From contig NC_026503.1 in assembly GCF_000182925.2 (NCBI RefSeq), forward strand, positions 1,426,001-1,490,000: a stretch of 64,000 bases of DNA, given 5' to 3'. Both the position numbers and the translations under genes were made by a program. The notes beneath the pieces are model-generated. The model was not told the origin of the DNA, did not search any database, and worked only from the letters and a program-made list of their open reading frames with translations. The DNA is from Neurospora crassa OR74A (Eukaryota; Ascomycota; Sordariomycetes; Sordariales; Sordariaceae). Within the stretch, counting starts at the first letter, position 1. Every line of letters begins with the position of its first letter. Positions 23,845 to 35,629 of this stretch are shown one piece after another.

Positions 23845-26800
23845 TAGTGTGTGTACATTGACAAGGGCCGCATGAGCCACTATGTATGTAGCGTACACTA
23901 TATTCGCTGTTCGCTCTTCTTCCACGTCCCCAACCCCAGCCAAGCAAGGGCCAAGCATCGTCGAGCCATGGGGGAGGTTTTACTAAGGCATTCCTCCGGG
24001 ACTGGGGGTGGCTTAGGCCTCGCACAACCCGAGCCGACGGGGGGGGACTTCGATAGGCAAAGACCACCATTGCCGGCAAACCTCACCACTCCACGACAGT
24101 CACCGTCAAGGTCATCCGCCGAGCCGGTCATCGTCGGGCACACAATGACATTCGAGTCGACGGTGATCAGTCAGTTCGGGTTGGCTGGCAGTGTGAAACC
24201 GTGACCAAGCTTGCCAAGTAGTAAACCCAGGAGGATCCCCCAGAGACACCGGGCCATAAACTAGTCTGCGGGTGATGACTTGAAGGTCGGGTCGGGTTTA
24301 AAAAAGCGAGGTTACTTGCATTCATCGATGGCGTCCAATAGCGATTCGAATCTCAATCTCTTATCAAGGAGATCAGCAAAAGGCCGAAACACTGCAGCTT
24401 TCCCTTTGCATATTGTAGACTGAAGGCATAAGGTTGTGCCGCCGCTAAACAACAACCTTGGGAGTTGTTTGGAAACCCTGGAAGGAGACAAGCAATCTCA
24501 TCAAACGGCAACGCCGCAGCGGCAGCGGCAGCAACCGGAGTGCAGGTCGGGTTTGATAGCAATTACCTAGAATAGCATCCTTGCAAGCAACCGCGGAAAA
24601 GGCTGAGCATTGATTGCGATGCAAGCAGTCTGTGGAAATGGAAGCGACGGAAGCTGCAGTGAGCTGACAGGGTTCGAGCGATCTTGCGGTCAGCAACTTC
24701 CACCACCACTTTGTTTCCACGGGCAATGAGGTTGACAAAGGCTTTCATTGACGGCGCATTGCGCGATACTCATTCGTTGTACATAGAAGGTTCCTGGGTA
24801 CAGATTCTAGACCACAGGAAAGAGTCCGGGGTTGGTAGTGGAGATGGGACTCACTGGTCAAGCGTCGACGACCACCACACTCGTCTCATCACTGTTCAGA
24901 TGACACGCTCCCAATGCGCATCACGCACGCATCTACGATGGCTTAGTTGCCGCTACCCCTCATCCAATGTCAAGGAATTTGACTGCAGTTGAGCCTAACC
25001 TCCACAATGATCATCGACAATTTTGGAGAAAGGAAGCCTGAATGATCCGACTGTTCAGGGAAAATACATGTCGGACACAATGCTATTTGATCAGTTGACA
25101 ATTGACAATGGGAGGCCAAAGATTCAAAGTCGTCTCGAGTAGACAGTGAAAGGAGCCTGAGTCCTTCCTTTCTCCCTCGTTGGGTTCAGTAGGTTCAATT
25201 CACCTGTTCAGCCAACAAGTGGAATCCGGATGGAAGGGAAGCTACATCTAGGTACAACAACCTCATAACGCCCCTTCCATGCACACTCTGACCCGTTTCA
25301 CAACCGCGGAAGGCGCAACCTGCGCACCCAGCTTTTAAATTCCGAAGACCATGACCATGGTCCAATCGCCAGCCTCTGATTTCCGCCAAGCAAAACTTCG
25401 TTGGATGTGGAAAGACCGGCTTGAATGAGCATCCCTGATATCTCCCAGGTTTATTGTGTAGTTTAACTAAGTATCTCTACCTAAGTACTTAAGGTTGAGA
25501 ATGGTGGTGCCAAGCTTTTTGTCCACTCTTCTCGTCTACACGTGTAGAGTACCAATGTACTATGCTTAGTGTACACCTTTCTTCTCAAATGACGTTCGAG
25601 AGTCCCTCTACCGGTTTCGGATTTCAACTGCCGTACGGGAGCTCTGACAGGCTACCAATCGAACGGCTCGTTTATCTAAGCGATGTCGACTTTTTGAGAT
25701 GCTGAGCTGCTGTGTGTGTCATGTGTGATTAGTGTATGCTCTGCAGACGAAGCCTTCGTTGTCACACATTTCCTCTCCTATTTCTTACATGCGACGGAGA
25801 AGCCAGGACTGTGTGTGATTCGATGGGCCACCGAATGGTCACTGAATGGTTTGTAAACTCTCTCTGTACTTCTACTCACTTTCCTTGGTAGGTATCACCT
25901 ATTATAGCATAAGCAACCTGATGTTGATTCGATCTGATTACCCACCTACAGGAGAATCTGGTCTGATCTGCCAGGGCTTTGCAGTTGCTGGAACATGGTT
26001 TTCACGAAACTATACCGTACATAAGTAGACGCATACATAAGTAGATGCATACCTCTGTGTAGCATAAGTTGAGGAAGAGAAAGAAAAAAAAAAAAAAAAA
26101 ACCGAAAAAAAGAGCAGGTTCTTCCCCCCTTCTTTACCTATGTACACTATAGCCGAGCAAAGAGAGTCTAGACGAAAAACATGAACATTAACAGGAATGG
26201 TTCCGCAATAAGTACTTGCAAGTGCAACTAGAATATTAGTGAAATCTCGATCCAAAACTCGGATCAAGACCCGGATGAGAAACGATTTGCAGACGTCTGT
26301 TAACCATGCAGTAACTCCATGGCGGAGTATACATAAGCTTAGTTCGGCTTATGAACAGCTTTTGTGGCAGTGCTTGTTTTGTATACATGTCACCCCCGAG
26401 TTCTCTGGTTGCCTTATTAGGTGTAAGCGCGAGTCTGTAATGTGAACACGGAGAATCCAAAGTTGGAATTCACATGTCAGCAGGACTGACTGTTCGCTTA
26501 AACGTGCTACTGGCACTTATTTGGGTTACCGAAGTATATTGATTAAAAGAGGGATTGAGCCATATTCAGTCATACATAATTGGTGAGTCTTGTGAAGCGG
26601 AAGTTTAAGAGACTTAGACAAAGAGGAAGTTTAGACAAAGTCCCGACAAAGACAAAATACCAAAGAAAGGTGCCCGGTTAGAGGAAATCTTTCGCCAAGT
26701 TACCTTTTGAGCTTCAATGTTCATCGAACACCAGCGCGTGCACCATATCTCAGCGCTGGACGCTGACCAACTCCATGACCTTGGCACCCCTTTTCTAAGT

Positions 26801-27102
26801 AACAAGAGAACCCTCTCTTCATATGGTATCCGAACCCTGCCGCACACCGGACTCAACCAGACCGGTCGACCGTAAAAAAAAAACCCCATAAAATTCTTTT
26901 GCCCCGGGGATTTATCATACATGTACATGGTATACACAGCGGTGTCTGTCCCCTCTTCTCACAGATCCCGGCTTGTCTCTCACTTCGAGGTCACTGTAGC
27001 TTCCTCAACCAAAAGGGGAGGGATATCCCGCAAGTCTCAGTGAACAATCCCCTCCCTCACTGACTCAATCCATCATCGCACACATTCAGGCCCAGGAAAG
27101 AT
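23845..27102. other. 3.3-kb gene-free region upstream of TRK and downstream of bL19m
   Basis: I see no gene, tRNA or splice-linked exons. Contents are short AT-rich stretches, an A tract at about 26084-26102, repeated GTAGACGCATACATAAGTAG-type sequence near 26024-26052 and ordinary mixed DNA. The last few hundred bases are the bL19m 3' flank. Confidence 0.55.
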
Positions 27103-27966
27103 TTAGTTCTTCTTCTTGGACTCCTGGCCCTTCTGCTTTCCGCCACCACCACCAACGCCACCCGTCAAGCCCTTACTGCTCAACACCTTCCTCATCTTCT
27201 TCCAGGCAAACACGTACTGCTCAACACTGCCCATGTCGTGCTTGGGCTGGCGCATGTACATGAGCTTGGCGCGTCTCGCGCGCTTGGCCCGCCTCTTGAT
27301 GATCTCGATGCCCGCCACGTTCTTGTTGTAGATCTTGTACCACATCTCGACGCCGACCTTGCCGAGGTGGTTTCTGAGAAGGATCGCCGTGTCGATGCCC
27401 GAACGGCGGATGGCCAGACACACGCCCGCAAAGGGTTCGCCGCCGCGACGATGCGTCACCATGAGCACGTCGCCGACGCGGGCGGCGTGGCGCGCCTTGG
27501 AGAAGAGGGCGGTGCGCGCACCGGTCGGGTCCATGCGCGCGATCTGCTGCTGGGTCAACAGCGGCATCGGGTCCGAGGGAGGCTTGGTCATGAGCGGTGG
27601 CAGCTTCGAGTTGGCGATCTTGAAGGCTTTGGACTTGGTGACTACGCTCGAGGGAGGAAGGGTCGTCGGGCTCTTGGGGGGTGTGAAGACGGCGAAAGCG
27701 GTGCGGGTCTTTTTGGTGTGCTTATCGGCGATCCTGACTGTTGGAGTACAAGTATAGGTTGGTTAGTCATTGTAGGCAGAAGATCGGATGACATGTATGG
27801 TGGGTGGGTGACGTGAGGCCGTACAAAAGTTGTGATCGGGCAGGGCGCCGGTAGACTGGGTGGTGGAAGCAGCGACGGCTGTCGCATAGCCCCGGATGAG
27901 GGACTGGCATAGGCCGGCCTTGAGGCAGCCCAGAGGCCGTCGGGAGAGCGATGCTGTCACGTTCAT
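27103..27966 (-). CDS. mrpl19: Mitochondrial ribosomal protein bL19m
   Basis: Exons 27966-27825 and 27737-27103 (87-bp intron, GTACGG donor, GACTAACC branch) encode 258 residues. The N-terminus, with MNVTASLSRRPL then SLIRGYATAVA, is a mitochondrial presequence. The bL19 core follows: GDVLMVTHRRGGEPFAGVCL, then IDTAILLRNHLGKVGVEMWY and IKRRAKRARRAKLMYMR. bL19 sits at the subunit interface of the large ribosomal subunit. The C-terminus adds a Gly/Lys-rich tail ending in QESKKKN. It is divergent from the next gene, another predicted mitochondrial protein, over only 523 bp. Confidence 0.93.
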
Positions 27967-28489
27967 GGTGTGTTGTCGTGTGTGGTGTCCCGGACTCGGA
28001 GTCGGACTCTCTGGACCGCCAGAAGTGGAATTGGCGAAGCAGTCAGGGCAGCTCTCCTCCACGGCCGGGCAAAGGTCGAATTCGCGGGACCCGGGGCGGG
28101 CAGGCTGCACAAGACGTTGGAAAATGGATCTTCGAGCAAGACCGTGCTGGCTCCCGATTGGCCGTGTGCAAGGTACACGGCCCATAAAAAAGTGTATTGA
28201 CCAATCACAGACCGGATTCGTCAATACAGGGGTGCTACTTTTTGACGGCGGGCTGTCTTGCGCTTTTCCCTTGGCGACAATCCCCTCCACGCCTCTCTCT
28301 TGGGTCCGCTCGCACGGTTGGGGTCGCGAATTCAACATCGAAGAACCACTTTTATTTACATCCGTCTGCCGGTTCCTGTCTCCAGTCGACTCCGGTCTCT
28401 GGCCTCCAACTCCCCCGCCTCTCCTCTTTGTCCTCCGTTCCCTCCGAGTCCGGTCGCGTCCCACCAACTCCGACCGATCGCACACCAAC
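27967..28489. promoter_or_regulatory. Shared divergent promoter, bL19m and mitochondrial helical protein
   Basis: This 523-bp region must drive both genes. The plus strand lacks ATG for about the last 360 bp before 28490, which suggests that the leader of the downstream gene fills most of that side. CT-rich tracts lie at 28370-28450. No individual factor site can be called with confidence. Confidence 0.5.
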
Positions 28490-29825
28490 ATGGCCGGCAG
28501 AGCTCCCCAGCATGCCCTCCGGGTAGGGTGCAGGGCAGTCCCCGAGGCTCTTTCGAAGCCCGCGCAGCAATCCCGATGCTTGTCGTCGACCGTACCTCGC
28601 CAAGGCATGTCCTCCCAACCAACCTGTCGCCATTTGTCGCTTTGTCGCTAAGAGCTCGATACGCAAATGCGCTCAAACCCGCTCGGCTTCATGGCAGTTA
28701 CCACATGGCTGTCTTCATCCAGACTTGCTAACACCTCCTCCGCCTACAGCCACCTACCCCGTCGTCTCCTTCAACAAGACCTCGTCCCCCGAACTCAAGG
28801 AAGCCCTCGAGACCCTGCGTGAAAAGGTCATTCTGCCCACCTATCTGCCGCCCGAACTACGACAGAAGATCTTCAACAAGAAGTATGAGAAGGAGCTTGC
28901 GCACGATCCCGTCACCATCCAGATCGATGGCCAGCCCCAAAGGTTCAGCTACATCAACATGCTGACGGACATGCCCAACACCCCCAAGAACATCCGGGCC
29001 GCCCTCCTGAGCATGAAGAACGGCGGCGACTTTGCCAACCTTTCCGGCCTCCTCGAGGGTATGCACCGCGCGAACCGCAAACTCCCATACTGGCTCTCTG
29101 CCCAGATTGTGCGGAAAGCATGCAAGGCCGGCCATCTGCAGCTCATTCTCAACATGGTCCGCGACGTCAAGCGCACCGGCTTCACTCTGGAGCGCCACGA
29201 GACCGTCAACGAGCTCCTGTTCTGGATCCAGCGTTTTGCGTGGAAGAGCGACTACAGCGAGCCAGAGACGCGCAAGGCGCTCAGGGAGGTTCAGGAGATT
29301 TTGGACGCGCTGGAGGGCGACGAGAGACACATGAGCAAGGACCGCAAGAGGCAGCAGGCCCTTACGAGGTTCCCGTACCACCGCGACCCTCAGTTCCTCG
29401 CCGCCAGGCTAAACTTGACGGCCGAGCTCGCTGCTCGTCGCGCGGTAACCGGACAGACTTCGGAACAGCAGCTCAACAGCGCCAACGACGTCAAGAACCT
29501 GGTCAAGTACGCCGAGCAGCTGGTGAGGCTGTGGCCCGCGGACAAGGCCCTCTTGGACATGTACACGGATGAGGCCTACGTTGCCAGGGTCGATCTCCGG
29601 TACCTCATCAAGCCCCAAGTGCACCTTCGCTATGCTAGTTTCACCCTCCAGGCCTTGAAGAATGCGGCCAAGATTGTCGGACAGCTCGGCCATGGCCCGC
29701 TGGCGGCGCAGTTGATCAACAGGGCCGCTGCTGTCGAGGCTGAGAGCCAGTTGGCCTATGCCAAGGTTGACGACGGCATGGCCGGCCAGAAGATTTACGA
29801 GATGGTTGTGGGTGGAAAGAAATAA
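28490..29825 (+). CDS. Predicted mitochondrial alpha-helical-repeat protein, possible mitoribosome component
   Basis: Exons 28490-28604 and 28750-29825 encode 396 residues. The donor is GC (AAG|GCATGT), not GT: it is the only good donor in phase, the branch CTAAC and acceptor TACAG are normal, and the join gives TVPRQATYPVVSF. The first 38 residues (MAGRAPQHALRVGCRAVPEA, then SRCLSSTVPRQ) look like a mitochondrial presequence. The body is helical with PPR-like blocks (LPYWLSAQIVRKACKAGHLQ, then LILNMVRDVKRTGFTLERHE). I do not recognise a named family with certainty. Sharing a promoter with bL19m suggests a role in the mitoribosome or mitochondrial translation, but this is inference from neighbourhood. 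Confidence 0.75.
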
Positions 29826-30124
29826 ACACTTGTAGGCAATGATTAACAGAACGAGCTGTTTCCCCATGTTTCTCTCGTCATGCTCTCGCGAGGTATGGTA
29901 CGTATAGGCGACTAGCTTTGTATATGTAGGATGTATGACGGACTGTAAGATACCATGAGTTGACAAATGGCACAAAAAGTAGACAAAGAACTCTGAACCT
30001 TGAAACTTTTTTTGTTTCATGAACGATACCCAACTACCTGCTATGTACAATAAACCGTCTGTCGCTTTTTTCCTGTTTGTTTGTTTGTTTGTTTATTTAT
30101 TTATGTTCCCTCTTTCCATCCCGA

Positions 30125-31012
30125 CTATGGCAGAACGATGTACTTTTGCAAGTGCTCGGGGATCGCGCCCAAAAGGTTCTTCTGCTCCAACCACTTCCTC
30201 GAGAACAAGCGGTCCGCATACCTGTAGGCACCATCGCACAGCATCGTCACAACCGTCGATCCCTTTCCGAGCTTCTCCGCAACCTCCTTAGCCGCAACAA
30301 CGTTGAGGGTCGAGCTGGCGCCAAGATACAGACCCTCCTCGTCCAGACACCTGTACACCATCTCAATGGTCTTCTCGTCGCTAATGGTCATGGATCCATC
30401 CACCAAGTCCACATCCTGCTTCAGGTTGTCGGTGATACGGCCCTGGCCAATGCCCTCGGTGATGCTCGACCCGCTGCGCTCAATCAGCTTGCCGCCCGAG
30501 CTGAAGTACGAGTGCAACACACTTCCGGGAGGATCAGCCAAGAACGCCTTGACCCTGCCGCCCGAAACCTCCTTCAGATACCTCGTCGTGCCCGCAAACG
30601 TTCCACCGGTGCCCGTCGCGCAAGTAAAGGCATCGACCTTGCCTCCCGTCTGCGCCCAGATCTCGGGGCCGGTCGTCTCGATGTGCGCCCTCCGGTTGGC
30701 AATGTTGTCGAACTGGTTCGTCCACACGGCATTGTCCAACCGCTCGGCGTGCCGGCGCGCCTGGTGGTTGTAGTTCTCTGGGTTCTCGAACGCGACGGCG
30801 GGCACAGGGTACACCTCGGCGCCCAGCAGGCGGAGCAGGTCGATCTTGCCCTGCGACTGCGTGTTGGGCATGTAGATGACGAGCTTGTAGCCCTTGGAGC
30901 GGCACACGTGCGCCAGGCCGATACCGGTGTTGCCGGCGGTTCCCTCGACGACGGTGCCGCCTGGCCGTAGCAGGCCTCGCTCCTCGGCGTCCTTGACGAC
31001 GTACAGGGCCGC

Positions 31013-31049
<37 letters not shown>

Positions 31050-31323
31050 GCTTTGCCGAGGATCTCGCAGCCGGTTTCTTCGGAGAGGCGGTTGAGGCGG
31101 ATGAGCGGGGTGTTGCCGATAGCTAAGGAGGTAGAGAGGTGAGTGTTGGTGGCATGTTCTTTGTGAATATGATAGATGAGGGCAGCATACCTCCGGTCAA
31201 ACCCTTGGCGATACCCTGCGCCTTGGAGACGTTAAGGAGGTATTGGGAGGGCTCTTGGGGCGCGACCGCGGCCATCCTCCGGAGGGAGGTGGTCGCAAAG
31301 GTACGGACGCCGTGACGGAACAT
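30125..31323 (-). CDS. mcy1: Cysteine-synthase-like PLP enzyme (Mcy1/cysteine synthase 2 type)
   Basis: Exons 31323-31191 and 31122-30125 (68-bp intron) encode 376 residues. The N-terminus, [20 protein letters not shown], is a mitochondrial presequence or anchor. The fold type II PLP signature is complete: [18 protein letters not shown], then NPGGSVKDR with Schiff-base lysine K79, [12 protein letters not shown], and the phosphate loop GTGGT near 214-218. The stretch [20 protein letters not shown] and the C-terminal [20 protein letters not shown] are closer to yeast Ygr012w/Mcy1 than to the main cytosolic sulfhydrylases. Family chemistry is beta-replacement on O-acetylserine with sulfide. Yeast Mcy1 is not the main source of cysteine, so the true substrate is uncertain. 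Its stop lies 299 bp from the stop of the convergent helical-repeat gene. Confidence 0.88.
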
Positions 31324-31338
31324 GGGGAATCGTATATG

Positions 31339-31379
<41 letters not shown>

Positions 31380-32340
31380 AGGAGAAACGAGTGCGCGTGC
31401 GCTACAGATGAATCAAGATATGCAGACAATGGTCACACAAAGAACAAAAGAAAGAGAGAGAGAGAGAGAGGAAGCCAAATAATACCAATAATTCGAATCA
31501 CTCCTTTCAACTAGAAACGAACGACTAACGACTCGTAAGTTTCCAGTTACGGAAGCGTGGGGGGGGCCGATCGATGGAAGTACCTACCGAATGGTCCGAA
31601 TGACGGAATCCGGGTAGTGGGGCCATCCTCAGCTCTTAGTCTCGAAGCGGGCGGCCGGGCGGCGATTATCGGACCTCGAGATTCCCGCTGTAATGCCACT
31701 GACCTCCTCGCCTTGTGATCTAGGTACAATGCTTACATACTTGGGAAGAACACAGTGAACAGCCCAACAGCAGCTGAGCGAGCGGTCAATGTACCAGCAA
31801 CAGGGAAAACTCGGGGTACCTAACTGCACCGAAAAAGGAACATAAACACACAAAGCATGAACCGTGGGGTTCGGATTTCAGCAACATGTTGATTGGTCGC
31901 CCTGATGATCAGGCAGGTAATGCCAAAAAAAGTTATAGCGGGGAAGGGAGAATCCCAGAGCATGTAAGTCGGTAGGCGAGGTAGGTACCGCACACTAGAA
32001 CTAGAGGGAGGTCGGTACTCTACACTAGTGGAAATTTGGAGATGGTTCAATCTTCAACCAAACAACATCAACACCTCTGGAAGGGGGAAATTATCACCAC
32101 GCGTCGTCTATCAAATCAGCAATACACGAGTTTCCACAACGAGCGCATCTACATCTCTATACATGCCGACTATATACGATCTTGTAACTTCTGATCGGCT
32201 TTTCAGCAACTCGCAATCAACATCCGATACCATCAATATTTTTATCGACGTCTTCCCACGATGAAGTGGTAAAACGCGACGCATCGTTAGACAACCAGTT
32301 ACTCTGCGTTCTCGTAAAGTGGGCGACATTGACGGCAAAA
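31324..32340. other. Divergent intergenic region, cysteine-synthase-like gene and vps72
   Basis: This 1-kb region holds both promoters. The part next to the cysteine-synthase start carries two microsatellites that would be transcribed in its leader: the CAGG run at 31338-31378 and a GA run at about 31453-31470. No gene is visible. Confidence 0.55.
31338..31378. repeat. CAGG tetranucleotide microsatellite
   Basis: Ten tandem GCAG units, 15 bp upstream of the ATG of the minus-strand cysteine-synthase-like gene, where they read as CTGC. They therefore probably lie in its 5' UTR and could vary in length between strains. Confidence 0.9.
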
Positions 32341-35300
32341 ATGACCACCATAGATCTCAATCGCGATCCCAAGCACAAACACCCCGACTTGCCCGTCCCG
32401 AACGAGATCACCGAAGAAAACTGGAGCGATTCCTCAGACGATAGCGATGCCGAAAGTCCCAGCACCGGCGAGGCCGCACAGCAGCCGCAGCAGGTGGAAT
32501 GGCTTGCCACGTCGCGCGCGAAGCGGTCCACGGCCGGCAACCGTATGAAGTCGATGCTCGCCAACGAAGAGCCCGCCGCCGAAGACTCGGATCTGGAACT
32601 CCTCTTTGCCGAAGACGACGACGATGCTGGCTTTACCGACGAGGACAAGGATGACGCGTCCGATGTCCAGATGGACTCGTCCTCGGACGACGAAGACGAC
32701 AAGGACGGTGCTGCCGCCGACGATCTCGAGGGTGAAAAGGAGCTGGAGCGCCAAGCAAGGGAAAAGAGGAACGCGCAACGGAAGAGGAAAGCTCAGGAGG
32801 CTATCCCCATGAAGTTCAGGAAAAAGGTTCGCATCGAGCAGCCGCCGTCAGCCACGGGAGAGAGTGCCGCCGGAAGTCCCGCGCCGTCGACGACAGGCAC
32901 TCCTGCTGCCTCCTCTGTCCGGCAAGGACCGACACCGCGCCCGCCTAGACCCAAGAAAAAGTCGGAAAGGACGAGTTGGTTGCCGACCCTGGCCGATATG
33001 CCCACGCGAGCGTCCGAGCGCAGGACGACCAAGATGAGCAAGGAACAGCTTCATCAGAAGATGATCGACGACGAGATTCGCCGGAAGAAGCTGATGGAAA
33101 AGATGGAGAAAAACGCAAAGAGGTTAGAGGCCTTGAAGAAGCCACCAATGACACAGGCGGAGCGGTTGGCTGAGGCAGCTTTGGTGGAAAAGAGGAACGA
33201 GAAGAGCTTGAACCGATGGGAGGAGGCGGAGAAGGTGAGGGAAGAAGAACGCTTGAGAAAGATCGCGGCCCTGAACAATCGCAAGCTGGACGGTCCGGTA
33301 GTCACTTTTTGGAGTGGTATTCAGACGTTGGAGGAAGGACAACAAAAACACGTTGGCAAGATGGTGTCCATGGAGGAGAAGCCGGTCAGGAAGAAGAGGC
33401 AATCTGTCAGCGCTACTCTTGCTGCTCAGGAGGCGGCTGAGAAAGAGAAAGCAAAGGCTGAGGAAGCCTCCAGGCAAACACCATTGACTGAGAAGGGAGA
33501 TGACAAGTCGGCCGAGGCGGCAACCAAACAGGACAATAAAATGGAGGCACAAGCGGAAAAAGCAGTTCCGTCAATAGCATTGCCCGAACAGCCACAAAAA
33601 CCAATATCGACTCCAGACGTTGTTATGAAGGATGCGCCCGAACCACCACAACCTCCACAACCATCTACACTCGCACCTATCCGAGGACCTATGGCCCCGC
33701 CGCCTATCCCTTCTCCGCCGCCGCTCGAGACGAAGCCTGCGCCTTCATCAGGAGTTCTAGCTGCCCCCGTCCTGGCCCCACCAGGAGGAGTAGCACCCCC
33801 TATGCTCGATGTCCAGATGCCCGGGTTAGCATTTCCATTTAGTAACGGGATGTCAAACGTTCTTGCGCCCCCTAACACTACTTCGCCTCTTTCAATGCCT
33901 CCGTCTTCCGGGAGTTTGAGCACCCTTACGCCTGCGCCAGCTCCAGCTCCTACTCCAGCTTTGCTTTCTGCGCCGGTGACGTCGGCCCCTACTACCACTC
34001 TCAGCTTTGCGCCCACACACATCCCAGCACCCGCACCCGCACCTTCTCCTGCTGTTGATAGGCTTGCTCGTGATCTGCCTTCACCAGCTACTACAGTATT
34101 CACAACTACTATTCAGACTAAGCAGGCACCGACACCTCCTTCTTCGCAGTCTGCCACTATCAGCCCTGAGAAGCTAAAGAAAGAGGAGAAATTCGCCGTA
34201 CCACGAGAGGACGACAAAACTGGACAAGGTGACAAGAGCGAAGAAAGTAGGAAAGAAAATAAATCCGACAATGCGAATGCGGGACCGGATCGGCCCCAGG
34301 AAGGGGCATCGGTGTCCACTGACCAACCCGCCGCTGAAGGGGAAGAAGGGAAAACGGTCAACAAAGTTACCCGTAGCTGCATCATTCTCCAGAATTTTGA
34401 TGAAGCCGCTATCAAGGACAAGCAGGTCCAGACGCAGATTATCTTTGGGAGGAGGATGGAGAAACTTGCCAGTGAGTTGGGCCCCATTTGCGCATCAGCA
34501 TTCTTATTTCGTTTAGTCACTAACAATCACCAAAGAGCCCGCCCATCCTCCACTCTGCGTTGTAACTGGCCATCCAGCCCGTTACCGAGACCCCAAGACT
34601 GGTCTCCCCTATTACAATGCCTATGCCTATCGCGAGATCCAGCGCGTGCACAGGGGTGATTACAAGTTCAGTGCGCTGTTAGGAGCATACGTGGGCAGCG
34701 GAACGTACGCGGCCAAGGGCGTGCCAGAAAGGTTCTTGAACCCTAACGGGAAGAGGTCGACGCCAAAAGAAGATCCAGCAGTCAAACTAGCCAAGCTGAA
34801 AGAGGCTCAAGAAGAAGCGGAAAAAAGAAAAGAGAAGAACAAAGAGGCTTTGGAAGTGGGAAAGGCCAAGGACATTGAGGCCGGGGATAAACACCTGGAT
34901 AACGTCCAAGCCACTGAACTGCCGCCCCTGAGGCAACCGAAGCTACCGCAGCTGCCACGAAGAGCAAGTGGCACGGAGGTGACTAATACTATCAAGGCAA
35001 GGAGCAAGAGCAAGGAGACGACGAGACCGTCTGAGCCGAAACGGAAGACGTCGACGTCTTCGTTGCCAGCGACGATGACAGGGCCGGTGGTCCAGGCTAA
35101 GCTGGAGCCGATTGAGGGTGTTGCTCTTCCACTCAAAGCTACTAGCGCTCCTGCACTTACACCTACTCCTAAACCAATGGCAGCGACAATGACGACGCCA
35201 GCAAACCCATCATTATTACAACTATCAACGTCAACGCCGCCACTACAAACTCAAGCCCAGTTCAAGCTAGTGGATGATGATGTGAAGACACAGACACAAC

Positions 35301-35629
35301 AGCTACCAGTGAAATCAACTTCTTCATCAAATTCTCAGCCAACATCATCCCAGGCATCACAACCACAACCACAACCACCAGTCCAGCAGTCTTTGACGGT
35401 TCCTGCTCCTGTTTCTGCTCCAATCCCAAATCCAGCTGCGGCGCCATCCTCTTCTTCAGCAGCAGTAGAAGCCCCAACCCAACCACCAGCCGACGACTCT
35501 TCCGTCAAGCCAGTCGAACCAACTCAACCGTCACAACCTCCTCCTCCTCCCCCTGCTCAAGAAGCAGCAGCACAAACACCCATAGCAGAGACTCGCTTCC
35601 TACCCGCTCCTGTGCCGGACATGTCATAG
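32341..35629 (+). CDS. vps72: Vps72/Swc2 (YL1), SWR1 complex subunit
   Basis: Exons 32341-34471 and 34536-35629 (64-bp intron, GTGAGT donor) encode 1,074 residues, longer than usual for this family. The YL1 N-terminal region is clear: ATSRAKRSTAGNRMKSMLAN, then DSDLELLFAEDDDDAGF, the acidic H2A.Z-binding part, and a basic RARKR-like stretch. The YL1_C domain spans the intron: IILQNFDEAAIKDKQVQTQI, then PPLCVVTGHPARYRDPKTG (about 714-732). Swc2 binds the H2A.Z-H2B dimer and free DNA and directs SWR1 to promoters. Between the domains lie Lys/Glu coiled coil (about 230-330) and a Pro/Ala-rich segment (about 420-600). A further 300-residue Pro/Gln/Ser-rich tail follows YL1_C. Upstream in-frame codons contain no ATG, which fixes the start. 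Confidence 0.93.
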
